DNA of 64,000 bases from Maratus speciosus (Eukaryota; Arthropoda; Arachnida; Araneae; Salticidae): assembly GCA_963932465.1 (NCBI GenBank), contig OZ010786.1, forward strand, positions 533,079,073 to 533,143,072, given 5' to 3'. The position numbers and the translations under genes were made by a program. This document shows, piece by piece, positions 12,075 to 23,182 of the stretch (the stretch's first letter is position 1; the number at the start of each line of letters is the position of its first letter). A model generated the notes under the pieces. That model was given only the letters and a program-made list of their open reading frames with translations, searched no databases and was not told where the DNA came from.

Positions 12075-14540
12075 AAACATAAAAATGCATTAATATTAAA
12101 ATACCTTAATGAAATTACCGTGGTATTAAACAAACTTTGCATTATATATCATAATATTTGCAGAAAGAGGAATCAATAATTTCTGGATATTAAAATGTTA
12201 ATAATACTACTAAAATTTAACCCTTAACCCTTAATAAATAACCCTTATTATGAATTCATAAAAAATTTATCTTCTAAAGCATTTTTCGCGAACTTTTGAA
12301 ACTACATTAGAAGATTTACATAATCATGTAATAAATTTCAGAAGGATTGAAGGATTTAGAAGGATTAATTAAATTTCAATTTATAGAGATTTTGCGCAAT
12401 ATTTATAACCCTACTCAAACGTTTTATTTTAAATATTTTTCTTGGTATTTATGTAGAATTAGAAATTGAAGAAATATAATGTTCTTCCAATAGAAATATA
12501 TTAATATGTCCGAATTGAACCCCCCCCCCCCCCCCCCACAACGCCAAGAAAGCTGAAAAGATGAAAAGGCAAAAGAAATCATCCCTTTAAAAATATTTTT
12601 CTTTTGTGTAACCAATAATGCTTTTCGAAGAAGATAAAGAAATGTATCTAAAACTCATTCTAAACTGTATTGCTACTAATCGATGCATTAAATGGATTTT
12701 AGAACAAGTTATTTTAATGGTACTTATAAGTACCGACAGTAGATGACATATACATATAAATGAAAAATTATATTTTTATTTATTTTGTGATTAAATATTT
12801 TTTTGAACTTGTAAACTCATATATTTTTTTAGAAACAAATTTATATTCTCGACATAAACGCATGATCAGTTGATTATATTGTAGCTTGAATTTTTGGCTT
12901 CTGTAAATTGTATGTAATTTAATTGAAAAAAAAATAACATGAAATAGTTGCAGGTGGATTACGGTGAATTAACATATATTAACATAGTATAAATATTTTC
13001 CACAATTTTTAAATATAAAATATAAAAACGTTAATTGTATAATATATAAAAACATACTTTATACTAATAATGTATTTTTAATGCAAAAAACTCGATACAT
13101 AACTGTAGGATTCTCAAATCTTTGAGCAGTATTTAGTTTTAAATAAATATATCTTAATATAGATCTTGACGCAATTTCAGAATTATCATGGTAGTCAAGG
13201 AACAAGCATAAATGTAACAGTCTTTATAAATGTATGCAATACCCCTGTTTTAAAAATTCCGTTCACCTGTTTGAAACATTGTTAGTGTTTAAAATTCTAA
13301 TAGAAATTAAACGTTTCCTCATTTACAGAGTAGTTGCTAATTACATTTTAATGTTCGGGAGTACTTAAAATCCTACGCATAATGAAATTACAGATTTAAA
13401 GCGCAACTATCTTCCTTATTCAATTTGAAATATTTGAATATTTAAAATAACGTTTCTATTTGAACAGCAAAACTAAAATATTAATATTAATATTAATAAT
13501 TGCGTTGATCAGGAAATACAAAACATAAAATTTACTGTTCATGTTTTCTCATATAGATGGCAAACTTCAAAATTGGTAATAAAATACGTTTAACTAAACC
13601 TTTAATAAAAGGCTACTATTCGTGTTAGTTAAATTTATTTAAATCTCTTTTAAACTTTTTTTAAAGTTCTTATTTAGCGTTTTTACTCAACGGAGCTCAG
13701 CACTTGTATGGTTTTAGGGAATATTTAAAAAAAAAAAATGGTCGGAATTCTCCGGAGTTGATAAATACTGCGCTTCAGTGTCCAACAAAAACATGCTTCC
13801 GAAAATTCGAAGTCTAAATTTTCTTTATTTGTGTTCTGTCCTTACCAATGAGCTTGGTTATGTAACGTAAGCGCATTGCTCAGGTAGAACGAGGTCTAGA
13901 ACTACCCACTCATGATTTTTATTATTTTTGTTGCGTTCATTTATTAGTTTTTGTTATATAGTCAAAATATAATTTAAAAAATATTTTGTTAGAGACGAAA
14001 TGACTACCAATTTTGCAAATGATGTAGGCAATATAAGTATTAGAGTGGATGCAAAATATTGATACTACTGATACTATTACTGCAGAATATTAGACTCCGG
14101 TACTTTTTTCTTAGAAAGTAAGGTTACCTAAAATATTAATAAAATACTACTGAACAGCGAACAGCAGTGCAGTTCAATGGGATACCTAGTAGCAGTGCTA
14201 CTCCACTCCCTGTAGATGAGTAAGTGTATAGCAAATCCTAGTAAAATGCTACTATACGTGTTAGTGACATTAAAAAAAAAAAAATCATTAAATTTTTCTG
14301 GTTCCAATTATTTTTTATATAATTATTTTTGTTACTAAGCTGATGAATATTTTTTTAATATTTATATAAATATTTAAATAATAAGAAAGAGAAAATATCA
14401 GTGATATGCTGTTTCCTAAAAAGTTTATAAATTTAAAATAATATAAAATTAAAAGAATAATAAATTTTATTAAATTGCGCGTTCTTCTTAATATGCGAAA
14501 ATAAAGGGTAAAAATAATATTATTTTATGTCGTATGCATG
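12075..14540. other. Duplicated AT-rich DNA, no gene
   Basis: Matches copy B at about 46,322-49,705. Notable only for a C-tract at about 12,521-12,538, interrupted in B, and a 102-bp segment at 14,140-14,241 absent from B and flanked by a 12-bp direct repeat (taaaatRctact). B carries the palindromic element at 46,394-47,299 in the same stretch. Confidence 0.5.
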
Positions 14541-14923
14541 CACTGTACAAAAAAAATCTGTAGTTCTACAGATGTAAAGTTACATGCTTACTAAACTTTA
14601 ACCTGTAACTGTACGAAAAAAGCTGCAAATCTACAAAACTAGTTTTTGTACAGCTACAAAAATCTGTAACTTTACAAATGAATCTGCTAAAATTTCAGTA
14701 ATCTTACTAAACTTTTATTTGTAACCCTGGCTGCAGTTACATGAAAAGTTCTCGGAATCCTAGTTTCCAAAAAAATTCTTAGTAACCTTACAGATTTTTT
14801 GATTTTCGGCGCAAAAGTGTGTCTGTTACATGAAATTTTGTTGTTGCCGTTACATGAAAAGTTCTAGGAATCCAAGTTTCCTAGAAAAACCTTAGTAACT
14901 TCACAGATTTTTTTTTTACAGTG
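14541..14923. mobile_element. MITE with CACTGTA termini, 383 bp
   Basis: Ends are CACTGTACAAAAAAAATCTG on the left and, reversed, CACTGTAAAAAAAAAATCTG on the right. Flanks are tatgcatg and tatgcata, a 7-of-8 target duplication. The interior holds several inverted and direct ctgtaactttac / gtaaagttac motifs. Copy B at 49,712-49,728 lacks it and has two overlapping tatgca units. It has no ORF. Its termini resemble those of the MITE at 4,401-4,687. Confidence 0.7.
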
Positions 14924-16583
14924 TATGCATATATTACTATGGTTTAATTTCAAATAATACTTTATGTATAGACAATAAAAAATTCCTTGCTTCAACAATT
15001 GAATTCATTTGAATTTTACGTGTCTAGATGTGGAAGGGATTATAAGAAATGAGTAATCGCTCATAAGGTTAGTATAAATGGCACTCTCAAAATGGATAAT
15101 TTTTTGAAATAAAAGTTTCTAAGAAAAATCATTATATATATATATAAAAAAATCCGTCATTTCAAAAGTTGAATTTTTATTAATGCTATAAATATCATGT
15201 ATTATAATACGATCAAAACTTGTATATATGTGTGTGTCTACGCGTGTGTGCAAATTTTATCTAAAAACGGCTCTAACGATTTTGACTAAATTTTCTATTC
15301 TACACTTTTGGAGTACGTGAAGATCATTTGGCTAGGTCATTGAGAAAATTCGATTAGTGGGTCATTTTGCGGTCTCTACAAGTAATGTACATGTATTTCA
15401 AGTAGAATGAATGCTGAAGCAGTTTTATTGAATAATTGGCAGCTCAGAAAATTCCCAACAATTCGCACATTTGGTGATATTTGGTGAAAGATTGGTGATA
15501 TTTGCAACATCTGTGCGCAAAATCGACTTTCAATATTACCAATGCCAAAACACATACTTAGAGCCAATTGACGGCATTTTAGTGAAAATAATTTGCTTTC
15601 AAAATCTGAAGGTGTTTTCAATGACTTCCCAATATAAGCCAAGATACAGGATTGAATCAATCGTTGAATGTTTTCGAAAACATAATTCAAATAATCAGGG
15701 TACATAGAGCTTCTTCGCATTTTGTGAAATATTTTGCCAACCCACTGAGCGGGCCTCTCTTAGCCAGACGGGAGGCGCCAGATCACGTGACCTCCCAGAG
15801 AATTGATATTAAAAACATTTTTCTTGTTCTTTTAGTTTTATAGTAGTAATGTAAAACTTGAACGCTGTAAGTAGACTGTATGCTTGGTCTTCTAAGAACA
15901 GAAGAAATATTGTTTTATTTTTTTAAAAAGGAAAGTGTTGCTGGAATTTTAATTGTTTTTAGAATCAGGAGTTCTAGAAGAAACAAAGCAACTAAATATG
16001 TTTCATCAGTAAATATGTAAAATAATGTATATTATGTATATTTTAGACCTGTTAATAATAATCTACAAAAAGTTCTCATGATGATGATTATTTTAAAATA
16101 ATGAGCACAAAACTTCAGAAATATATACGTGGAAGTAACTCCTTTTAATGTGATTTAAAAAGAAACGTAAATTCTTCAACTAATGATCTCCCTATAAATA
16201 TATCGTGAATTATAATAACGTGAAATTCGTGGACTACCTGGATATCTTCTTTACATGTAACCACACACCTTTATAAAAAAGTTATTAAGTCGAAGCCTAA
16301 AGTATGTGATGTTAATTAGTGATATTTGCGATTGTAAATGAATATGTATAGATCATTTTTAAACAATTTAGAATAATGTACATATTACTAATTTTGATAT
16401 TTTCTGTAAATAACAGAGTTCTAAAATAAAATTCTGTATAGCAATAAAACGAAGAGAATTTGTTTTTATATAGAGTTAATTTTAACCAAAAATATCACGG
16501 TTTTTGCAGTTGGTATATATTAAATTAGTAAAAGTATTCGTTTGAGTCATGATGATGCTGGGATTAAAATTATTGACGATCTA
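14924..16583. other. Duplicated noncoding DNA with a short dispersed repeat
   Basis: Matches about 49,724-51,388 in B. At 15,235-15,375 there is one unit of the repeat that also opens the window, on the opposite strand, preceded by a gtgtgtgt stretch. A frame of 114 codons on the minus strand at 15,376-15,720 is not recognised, and I have no positive evidence that it is a gene. Confidence 0.45.
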
Positions 16584-16744
16584 CACTGTAAAAAAATCCA
16601 CTGTAGATTTGCCAGCACAAACTGCTGGCGTCCGAATAGCAAGCACATCGTGCTGTTAATTTTACGCAACTACTGTATTTTCCTGTTTATATAGTCAAGA
16701 AACCAGAGAAAGCTACAGCACGTTCGACTGTGATCGAGCTTTTA
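16584..16744. repeat. Fragment of the CACTGTA MITE family, copy A
   Basis: Starts cactgtaaaaaaatccactg and contains the gctgttaattttacgcaact and ctgtattttcctgtttatat segments seen in the right arm of the MITE at 4,401-4,687. Only one arm is well kept. The same fragment is at 51,389-51,550 in copy B. Confidence 0.65.
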
Positions 16745-16836
16745 AAAATTCCGTTTGAGTATTTTGAAACATTTTATGAGCCGAAATTTATTAAACTCGA
16801 TATATTTTTTTATATGTAATATATATATATATATAT

Positions 16837-18184
16837 GTAAGAAAATTATGAAGATTGGACCTATTGATTAGTTTTTGTAATGAATCGTCCCTCAATTTGG
16901 ATACGGGCCCAATGACTGATAATCACGGGTTTGGCGGGGTAGCCAACTAATCCATTTTATCGTTAAATTAATAGAAACACATGGCCCTTTTTAACTGGTA
17001 ACCCTAGGAGATGAGCAATTTCAGAGATATACCTCTAGGCCACTTGGTATCTGAAGTCTAAACTGTAAGCAGCTATGGAAATTGATTGCCACCTTTTTGA
17101 TTATTTAAATAAAACTTAATAAAGTTAATTTCAGTGAATACTGTCATTTCGTTAAAATGTGACAGTATTATGAGTCGTCTGGATTATACTACCTGCTCAG
17201 CGGGAAAACATGAGAAGTAAAGAAAAGAAAAAAAAAAGAATTCTTGGTGCTACACGATACGGAATAAGCTCCGATTGAACATTCAAAGAGGCCCCAATTG
17301 GGTGCTGGGAAAGTGTTCACTCTGCCCCTTCAAATAGTGTAAATACAAGAAGTTCGCCTCATCAAAGAATCTGTCAGCAGTGATATGCTTTTAACTCTTC
17401 AATTCTATTATAGAAAGTGTCTTCCCATTTCTTCTACTATATTTTGAAGAATATCATCTTAATTAAAATCGATCAAAATGTAGATCATTTTCAACATATT
17501 CTGCGTTTTAAAAGTCAAGTATTGCAGTAGTGATATCCGCATTTTGTTTCAACGGTGCAGTGAAAGTTTCACAACATGAAAACTGCAATCTCTAAGTGAA
17601 ATTCATCTTCTTCAGTTGTGTTGATGATTTTATAGTGATTTTCTTCAGAGCATCTCTTAAAGTAAATTTCATGCAGTGAAAGATAGCATCGTTGCTGTCA
17701 TTGCTTTTTATTTCATGATAAGTGCGCACTACAGTTCTTTAATACAGAGATATATATATATTTTTTCCTTCTCCGTTTTTGCGGAATGTTTTTTCCTTTT
17801 ATTTTGTGTGTGTCTGTATGAGCTCATGGGGTACCCTAGTGTTATTTATTTTTATATAATATTATTATCCATATTATTTTTTATTTTTATTCTGATTACA
17901 TAATTTAAGGTAAGTGATTTAATAAGTAGTATATCTCCAGTGATGTTTTCATTTTTGGTATTTATGAAAACCATGGTTTTAAAGCATTGCAATCTTTTGA
18001 AATGAAAAAAAAAATGATTCATGTTTTCTATATTTATTTCTTTAATTATTTTTAACTATTTTATTCTTTTTATCAATTTTATGCACATGCTTATATTATG
18101 TTGAGAATGTTTAAACATTTTGACGGATATTAAGAGTGTTATAATATTTAGATTATTAAAAAGTTATCCTAAAATTAATTCAAA
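16837..18184 (+). other. Leader of the LTR-type element
   Basis: 1.35 kb between the insertion point and the Gag start, with no homologue in copy B. It begins TGTAAGAAAA directly after (TA)n, as an LTR would, but no certain LTR end or primer-binding site could be fixed. A splice-donor-like GGTAAGT lies at about 17,908-17,914. No protein of note is encoded. Confidence 0.4.
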
Positions 18185-19501
18185 ATGGAAAATATTAAGA
18201 AACAAAAAACTGTTCTCAAAGCAAAAATTACCCGTATAAAAAATATCATAAATCCCAAAATTGATGATCAGACGATAACTCTAGAAGAGTTAGATTTGTA
18301 TCATGGTCAGGTGCAAGATATTAGTACAGAATTAAGTAAAAATCAGGAAAACGCCGTTCTTGAGAGCGATACAACAGAAACGGAAGCTATAATTGAAGAA
18401 TACAATGGAATTGCCCTTAAATTGGATGCGTTAACTATCGCAATAAATACATCACGTAATAAATTAACAAAGAGTTTAAGCATTAACGAGGGTGGTTCAG
18501 AGAATAACAATAAAAATACAAGTAATGTTTTTGAAAAAACAGTCAATCTTCCCAAATTTGAATTAAAACCCTTTTACGGAGAAGCTGATCAGTGGCTCTC
18601 TTTTAAGGAGATTTTTACCACAACTATAGATCAAAATCCAGATTTGGGAGCCGTTTCTAAATTGCAATATCTCTTAGCTAGTGTAAAGGGTCCTGCCCAT
18701 AAATTGATTTCCGGATTTCCTCTTTTGGAGGTCAATTATAAAAATGCATGGGACACCCTTTGCGCTCGCTACGATAAGATTAGGGATTTGGCCATAGCAC
18801 AAATAGGCAAGTTATACAATTTAAAAAATATGAAAAATTTTTCCACTTCCTCTAAAGCTATTTTCGATATAATAGATACCTGCAATGAATCACTTCGAAT
18901 TCTAGATTCTTTAAAACTTACTCAAAATGCTTTAGTGGATAACATGATAATTTATACCATAGTTCAAAAATTAAGCGATAATCTCAAAGAGCGATGGGAA
19001 CTATCCCTTACCCATAATAATATGCCTAATCTCACGGAATTTCTAAAATTTTTAGAGATTCAAGCTAAAAGCTTGTTAACTTTAGAGAACCCAACTAAAA
19101 CAGATGTAAGAAATATAACTTATGTCAGAGATTCTTCCGATAGATCGAAAGGCCACAAAAATTTAGAAAATAGTAAATGCGGTGTTTGCTTTGATTCGCA
19201 TGCCACCCACACTTGCAGAAAATTAATAACTATGCCTGTAGATAGCAGATGGAGAACCATCCAATTAAATAAGTTGCGTGTAAATTGTTTGCGTAGTGGC
19301 CATTTTGCAAGTAAATGTGCATCCAAGATGAGTTGTAAAAATTGCCACCGAAAGCATCATACTTTACTACATAAATATGATGTTCAGGGAAATGCAGGAA
19401 GAACAATTTCATCCAACTTAGCAACCCACAGTAATGAGACCCAACTCCAAAACGCCCATGGGTATTCCCCTGATCAAGGAATACACATGAATTCTTTATG
19501 A
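18185..19501 (+). CDS. Gag-like protein, BEL/Pao type (DUF1759 plus zinc knuckles)
   Basis: 438 codons; the start sits in a good eukaryotic context (AAAATGG). Residues 1-90 look coiled-coil-like and rich in Lys/Glu. About 120-300 match the DUF1759 capsid-like domain of BEL/Pao Gags: LPKFELKPFYGEADQW, then KLQYLLASVKGPAHKLISGF, then NYKNAWDTLCARY. About 330-400 hold a Cys/His region: CGVC...HTC, NCLRSGHFASKC and CKNCHRKHHTLLH. In BEL/Pao this region binds RNA. The first Cys of the CLRSGHFASKC knuckle is Arg (RVNC instead of CxNC), a T-to-C change, so that finger is probably damaged. The frame ends at TGA, followed directly by CGG and by Pol in the same frame. Gag assembles the particle; here it is joined to a Pol of another lineage. 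Confidence 0.8.
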   Translation: MENIKKQKTVLKAKITRIKNIINPKIDDQTITLEELDLYHGQVQDISTELSKNQENAVLESDTTETEAIIEEYNGIALKLDALTIAINTSRNKLTKSLSINEGGSENNNKNTSNVFEKTVNLPKFELKPFYGEADQWLSFKEIFTTTIDQNPDLGAVSKLQYLLASVKGPAHKLISGFPLLEVNYKNAWDTLCARYDKIRDLAIAQIGKLYNLKNMKNFSTSSKAIFDIIDTCNESLRILDSLKLTQNALVDNMIIYTIVQKLSDNLKERWELSLTHNNMPNLTEFLKFLEIQAKSLLTLENPTKTDVRNITYVRDSSDRSKGHKNLENSKCGVCFDSHATHTCRKLITMPVDSRWRTIQLNKLRVNCLRSGHFASKCASKMSCKNCHRKHHTLLHKYDVQGNAGRTISSNLATHSNETQLQNAHGYSPDQGIHMNSL

Positions 19502-19507
19502 CGGTTT
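19496..19507 (+). promoter_or_regulatory. In-frame TGA CGG between gag and pol (possible readthrough site)
   Basis: Gag and Pol share one frame, separated only by TGA (19,499-19,501) followed by CGG. UGA-CGG is one of the known leaky stop contexts of eukaryotic RNA viruses. The alternative is that a CGA codon mutated to TGA in an originally continuous gag-pol frame, the usual BEL/Pao layout. Sequence alone does not decide. Confidence 0.4.
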
Positions 19508-22500
19508 ATTGTGCCCGGGTACCTCAAATGCAAAAATTACGAAAACCGTAGAAACCCAAAAACTTGTCATAATGAGGTTCAAATACCCTTTTTATTGGAT
19601 AGCGGAAGTACTCTGTCCCTCATTCCAGAAAATCTAGCTACAGCTTTGGATATGACGTCTATTCAAAGTTGCCATCCTCTTAATGTTAACCAAACCCAGG
19701 GACAGGTACAGATTTCCGAAAAAGTTCAAGTACCCCTCCAAATAGGGAATATCAGGCAAAATAGCTCCTTATATCTAGTAAGGTCTTACTTGCCATATGC
19801 GATACTGGGAACCCCAGAATTACAAAAATTCCATATCTCGATGGATTTTTGCTCAAATACTCTGACTCAAGATGGAGTCATCATTATGAATGACCAAAAC
19901 GTTTCCGGTCAAATTTCTCCTGAAAGTTCATTCAACCACACCTTAACTTTAACGGGTGATATGAATTGCCAGAAGCCACTTAGTTTTCCTTCCAAATCAA
20001 ATCAAGCAAGTTTGTCTCAAGAGGGACATTGTTGCCTTGATACTCAAACTCTCTCGGATTATGATGATATAACTTTTAATCATTATACTACTGAAGAGAA
20101 CCTACAATTGGAAGGGCTTCTGAGCGACTTCAAAGATATTTTTGCACGCAATCGGTACGACGTAGGTAGAGTCAGATGGGAACCCCAGCGAGTAACTCTC
20201 ACCTCGGAACTTCCTGTCTCGCTTAGGCCTTACCGTACATCACCTAAATATAATGCAGAAATTCAAAAACAAGTACAGGAGTTGCTGGATGCTAAACTCA
20301 TTAAGGAATCCTGTAGCCCCTATTCCTCTCCCGTGACAATGGCACATAAAAAAGGAGAAGATAAAACGCGTCTTTGTATTGATTACAGGAAAATCAATGC
20401 CATTACGAAGACAGATTCAGAGCCTTTGCCGCGAATAGACTGGCTTTTAGACAGACTTGTCAATGCCAAATATTTTTCCACGCTAGATTTAGCCTCTGGC
20501 TACTGGCACGTCCCCCTCCATCCTTCAGACACAGAAAAACTTGCCTTTGTAACCAATCAGGGACTTTACGAGTGGTTGGTCCTCCCATTCGGATACAAAA
20601 ATGCTCCGGCTCAATTCGCGAGAGCTCTCAGAAGGATCCTAAATAAACATAAGGTCAACTTCGTTACCAATTATTTCGATGACTTTATAGTTTATTCGGA
20701 CTCCTATGCCGAGCATTTGGTTCACCTTAAAACTATATTCAATATTTGCCGTCAAGAAAATTTAAAACTAAAACTTTCCAAATGTAATTTTGCCAAATCT
20801 CAAATTGACTTCCTTGGCTATGAAATTAGTAATGGCCAAATAAAACCAGACAATGCTAATACCGAAATCATTAAAAATTTAATTCCTCCAAAAAATGTTA
20901 AAGAATTACAAAGATTCCTCGGATCCATAAACGTATACCATAAATTCATTGACAAGTATGCTAAAATTAGAGCCCCTCTAAATAAATTATTAAAGAAAGA
21001 CACTCCGTGGGAATGGTCAGAAATCTGTCAGCAATCATTTGAACTACTTAAAAATGCATTAATTTCTAGACCTATTTTGAGATTATTTAATCCTAATCTC
21101 CCATGCCATGTTTTTACTGATGCCTCGAAGGAAGCTTTAGGTGCTGTATTGAAACAAATGGATGAAAATGGAGATTTACATCCCATTGCATTCCACTCAA
21201 GGCAACTAAGGCCCTACGAGCGAAATTACGCCATCACAGAATTGGAGTGTCTAGCCATAATCGATGCTCTTGACAAATTCCATTATTATCTTCATGGAAA
21301 ACCTTTCACAATACATACCGATCATGCTGCTTTAGTATGGCTTAAAAAGATAAAACATTTAACCGGTAGATTATTCAGATGGTCACTAAAATTAAGCATG
21401 TACGATTATACCGTAAAATACAATAAAGGGTCCACAAATTTTGAAGCCGACATGCTCTCAAGAAATCCCATTTTATCAAACGTAAATCCCCACATTCATT
21501 TATTAACCTTAGATGAAATTAAAGAACACCAAGAATTAGATAATGTAACAGGACCTAAATTTCAAAAATTTAATGACATTTTGGTAATTCACAAAAAGGG
21601 TTTTCAAAAAATTGTCGTACCTTTCTCCTTAAGAGAAAAATTATTAATAACAACCCATAATCAATTTGGCCATCCAGGAATTCAAAAAATGCTAAATTTA
21701 ATTTCACCACAGTACTACTGGAGCAGCATGACACAAGATATTACGCAATTTGTCAAACATTGTGAAGTCTGCCAACTAAACAAGAAATCCCACCAACCTA
21801 AATTTGGCCTTCTTGAAGCCTTACCTCCTGCAGAACAACCCTTTGATATAATATCATTAGACACAGTAGGGGGCTTCAATTATTACAATTCAACAAAAAA
21901 ATACATGCACTTAGCTATTGATCACGCTACTCGTTATGTTTGGGGTTTTACCTCTAAAAATGTTACAACAGAAGTTTATATTAATATTCTATAACAGATT
22001 TTTAGCATTCAACTTCCCAAGAAAATTTTAACGGACAGAAACTCTGCTTTTACAGCGTCTAAACTGCGTAAATGGGTACATAAACATAATGTAAAAAAAT
22101 TACTTACTTCATCTCACAGGCCCCAGTGTAATGGGAAAAATGAACGCGTAAATCAGTCCATTTGCACTCGACTAAGACTTAAAATTAATGCTACACCTTC
22201 AAACCTTCCATGGCCCAAAATTCTGGAGGAGGTGATTAACGAGTACAATAATACACCGCATTCAGTAACCAAATACCCCCCGGCATACTTAATGTTTGGC
22301 CAATTTCCTTATCCATCAGTATTAGGCAATGAAAACTATTACCCTACGGTTGAGGAAGCCAGGAAAGTGGCTTTCCAAAGAACTGGTGAGCACCATTTAA
22401 AAAACAAAGTCAGATATGACCTAAAATTTGTGGAAGCACCTTTCAAACCTGGTGATCTCGTAATTGCAGAAGAATTTCATTATCCGAACACCAGGAAGTT

Positions 22501-22669
22501 AAGCCCGCCTTTTTCTGGTCCATATCAAATTATTGAAAAGTTATCTAATGTAAGTTTTAAAATAAATAAACCTAACTGGTTGACAAAGAAGGACTATGAA
22601 GTAATACATGCCTCCAAACTAAGGTACTTTTTGCCCAACGATCAATTTAAGTTAAAACCATCTATGTAA
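19502..22669 (+). pseudogene. Pol of Ty3/gypsy type: protease, RT, RNase H, integrase
   Basis: Numbered from codon 19,511: aspartic protease with FLLDSGSTLSLIP (Asp30). RT has CIDYRKINAITK, LDLASGYWHVPL, LPFGYKNAPAQF and the catalytic FDD at 389-391 (20,675-20,683), a Ty3/gypsy variant of YxDD. RNase H starts with FTDAS (Asp537). The integrase HHCC finger starts near 716 (HNQFGH...CEVCQLNKK). The integrase core keeps D (21,860), D (22,034) and E (22,142), with a GPY/F-like region (LSPPFSGPYQII) near the end. An in-frame TAA at 21,992-21,994 cuts the core between the two Asp residues; no frameshift is needed to read on to 22,669. No methionine follows the Gag stop before the protease, so Pol would depend on Gag translation. 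The full set of catalytic residues suggests recent decay. No env was found. Confidence 0.85.
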
Positions 22670-23182
22670 AGTATCAGATATCATATGAACTGTTATTGGA
22701 TGATATTTGATAGTTGAATTTACATCTTTATGAGTATAGTATAATTTTATTTTGAGAGTGTACACTCTACTGAATGAAGTCAAGACATTTTCATTCAAGT
22801 TTGTATTTTATATGTAATGTTGGACTTAGCAATTCTAGAATATATTTCCTATTTTGATTATTTTATTTGGCATATAATATTACCAGTGTCTTGCATTTAT
22901 TAATATAACTAGTTTTTATCATGTTCAATTGTTTATGGTATTGAAAATTTTAGTGGTATTATTCTTATTATTTGTATTATTTTTACTATTTTTATTATTG
23001 TTGTGATATCACATGTTAACTATACGAAAGAAATAACTCATCTCCAGGCAGCTCGATTAAAAGTAATTCACTTCCAAAATTTTAACATCCCTTTAATAAA
23101 GAATGCTTTATACTTTCCAGGCGACCCTCGTGTATGGAAGCCGGCCCATCCCCGGGGACTTGTCTGGAAAGGGGGGAAATAA
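22670..23182 (+). other. 3' noncoding region and purine tract of the LTR-type element
   Basis: AT-rich sequence, then ggaaaggggggaaa at 23,166-23,179, a good polypurine tract for plus-strand priming. In complete elements the 3' LTR starts right after it. Here sequence shared with copy B (ccatagcacaaaagtaac) begins within about ten bases, so no 3' LTR is present. Confidence 0.6.

Larger units (their letters stand above)
16837..23182 (+). mobile_element. LTR-type retroelement: BEL/Pao-like Gag with Ty3/gypsy-like Pol
   Basis: An insertion present in copy A and absent from copy B, where the flanks meet near a (TA)n tract and ccatagaacaaaag (51,930-51,955). Order: leader (16,837-18,184), Gag (18,185-19,501), protease, RT, RNase H, integrase (to 22,669), 3' noncoding DNA and a purine tract at 23,166-23,179. 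Gag to integrase is one frame, broken only by TGA at 19,499 and TAA at 21,992. I could not find matching direct repeats at the two ends. The left end begins TGTAAG against the TA tract; the right end stops at the purine tract, where a 3' LTR should begin. The element is therefore incomplete or its LTRs are lost. Confidence 0.75.

Noticed and set aside
15376..15720. 114-codon minus-strand frame
   Set aside because: No recognisable domain or upstream signals; overlapping frames of similar length exist on the other strand. Probably chance.
16837..17600. 5' LTR with defined end and primer-binding site
   Set aside because: Several CA/TGG positions exist, but none is supported by a matching 3' LTR, so no boundary could be chosen.
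23097..23182. Short coding-like stretch before the purine tract (GDPRVWKPAHPRG in one frame)
   Set aside because: Too short and without start or domain; not enough to call an env or third ORF.
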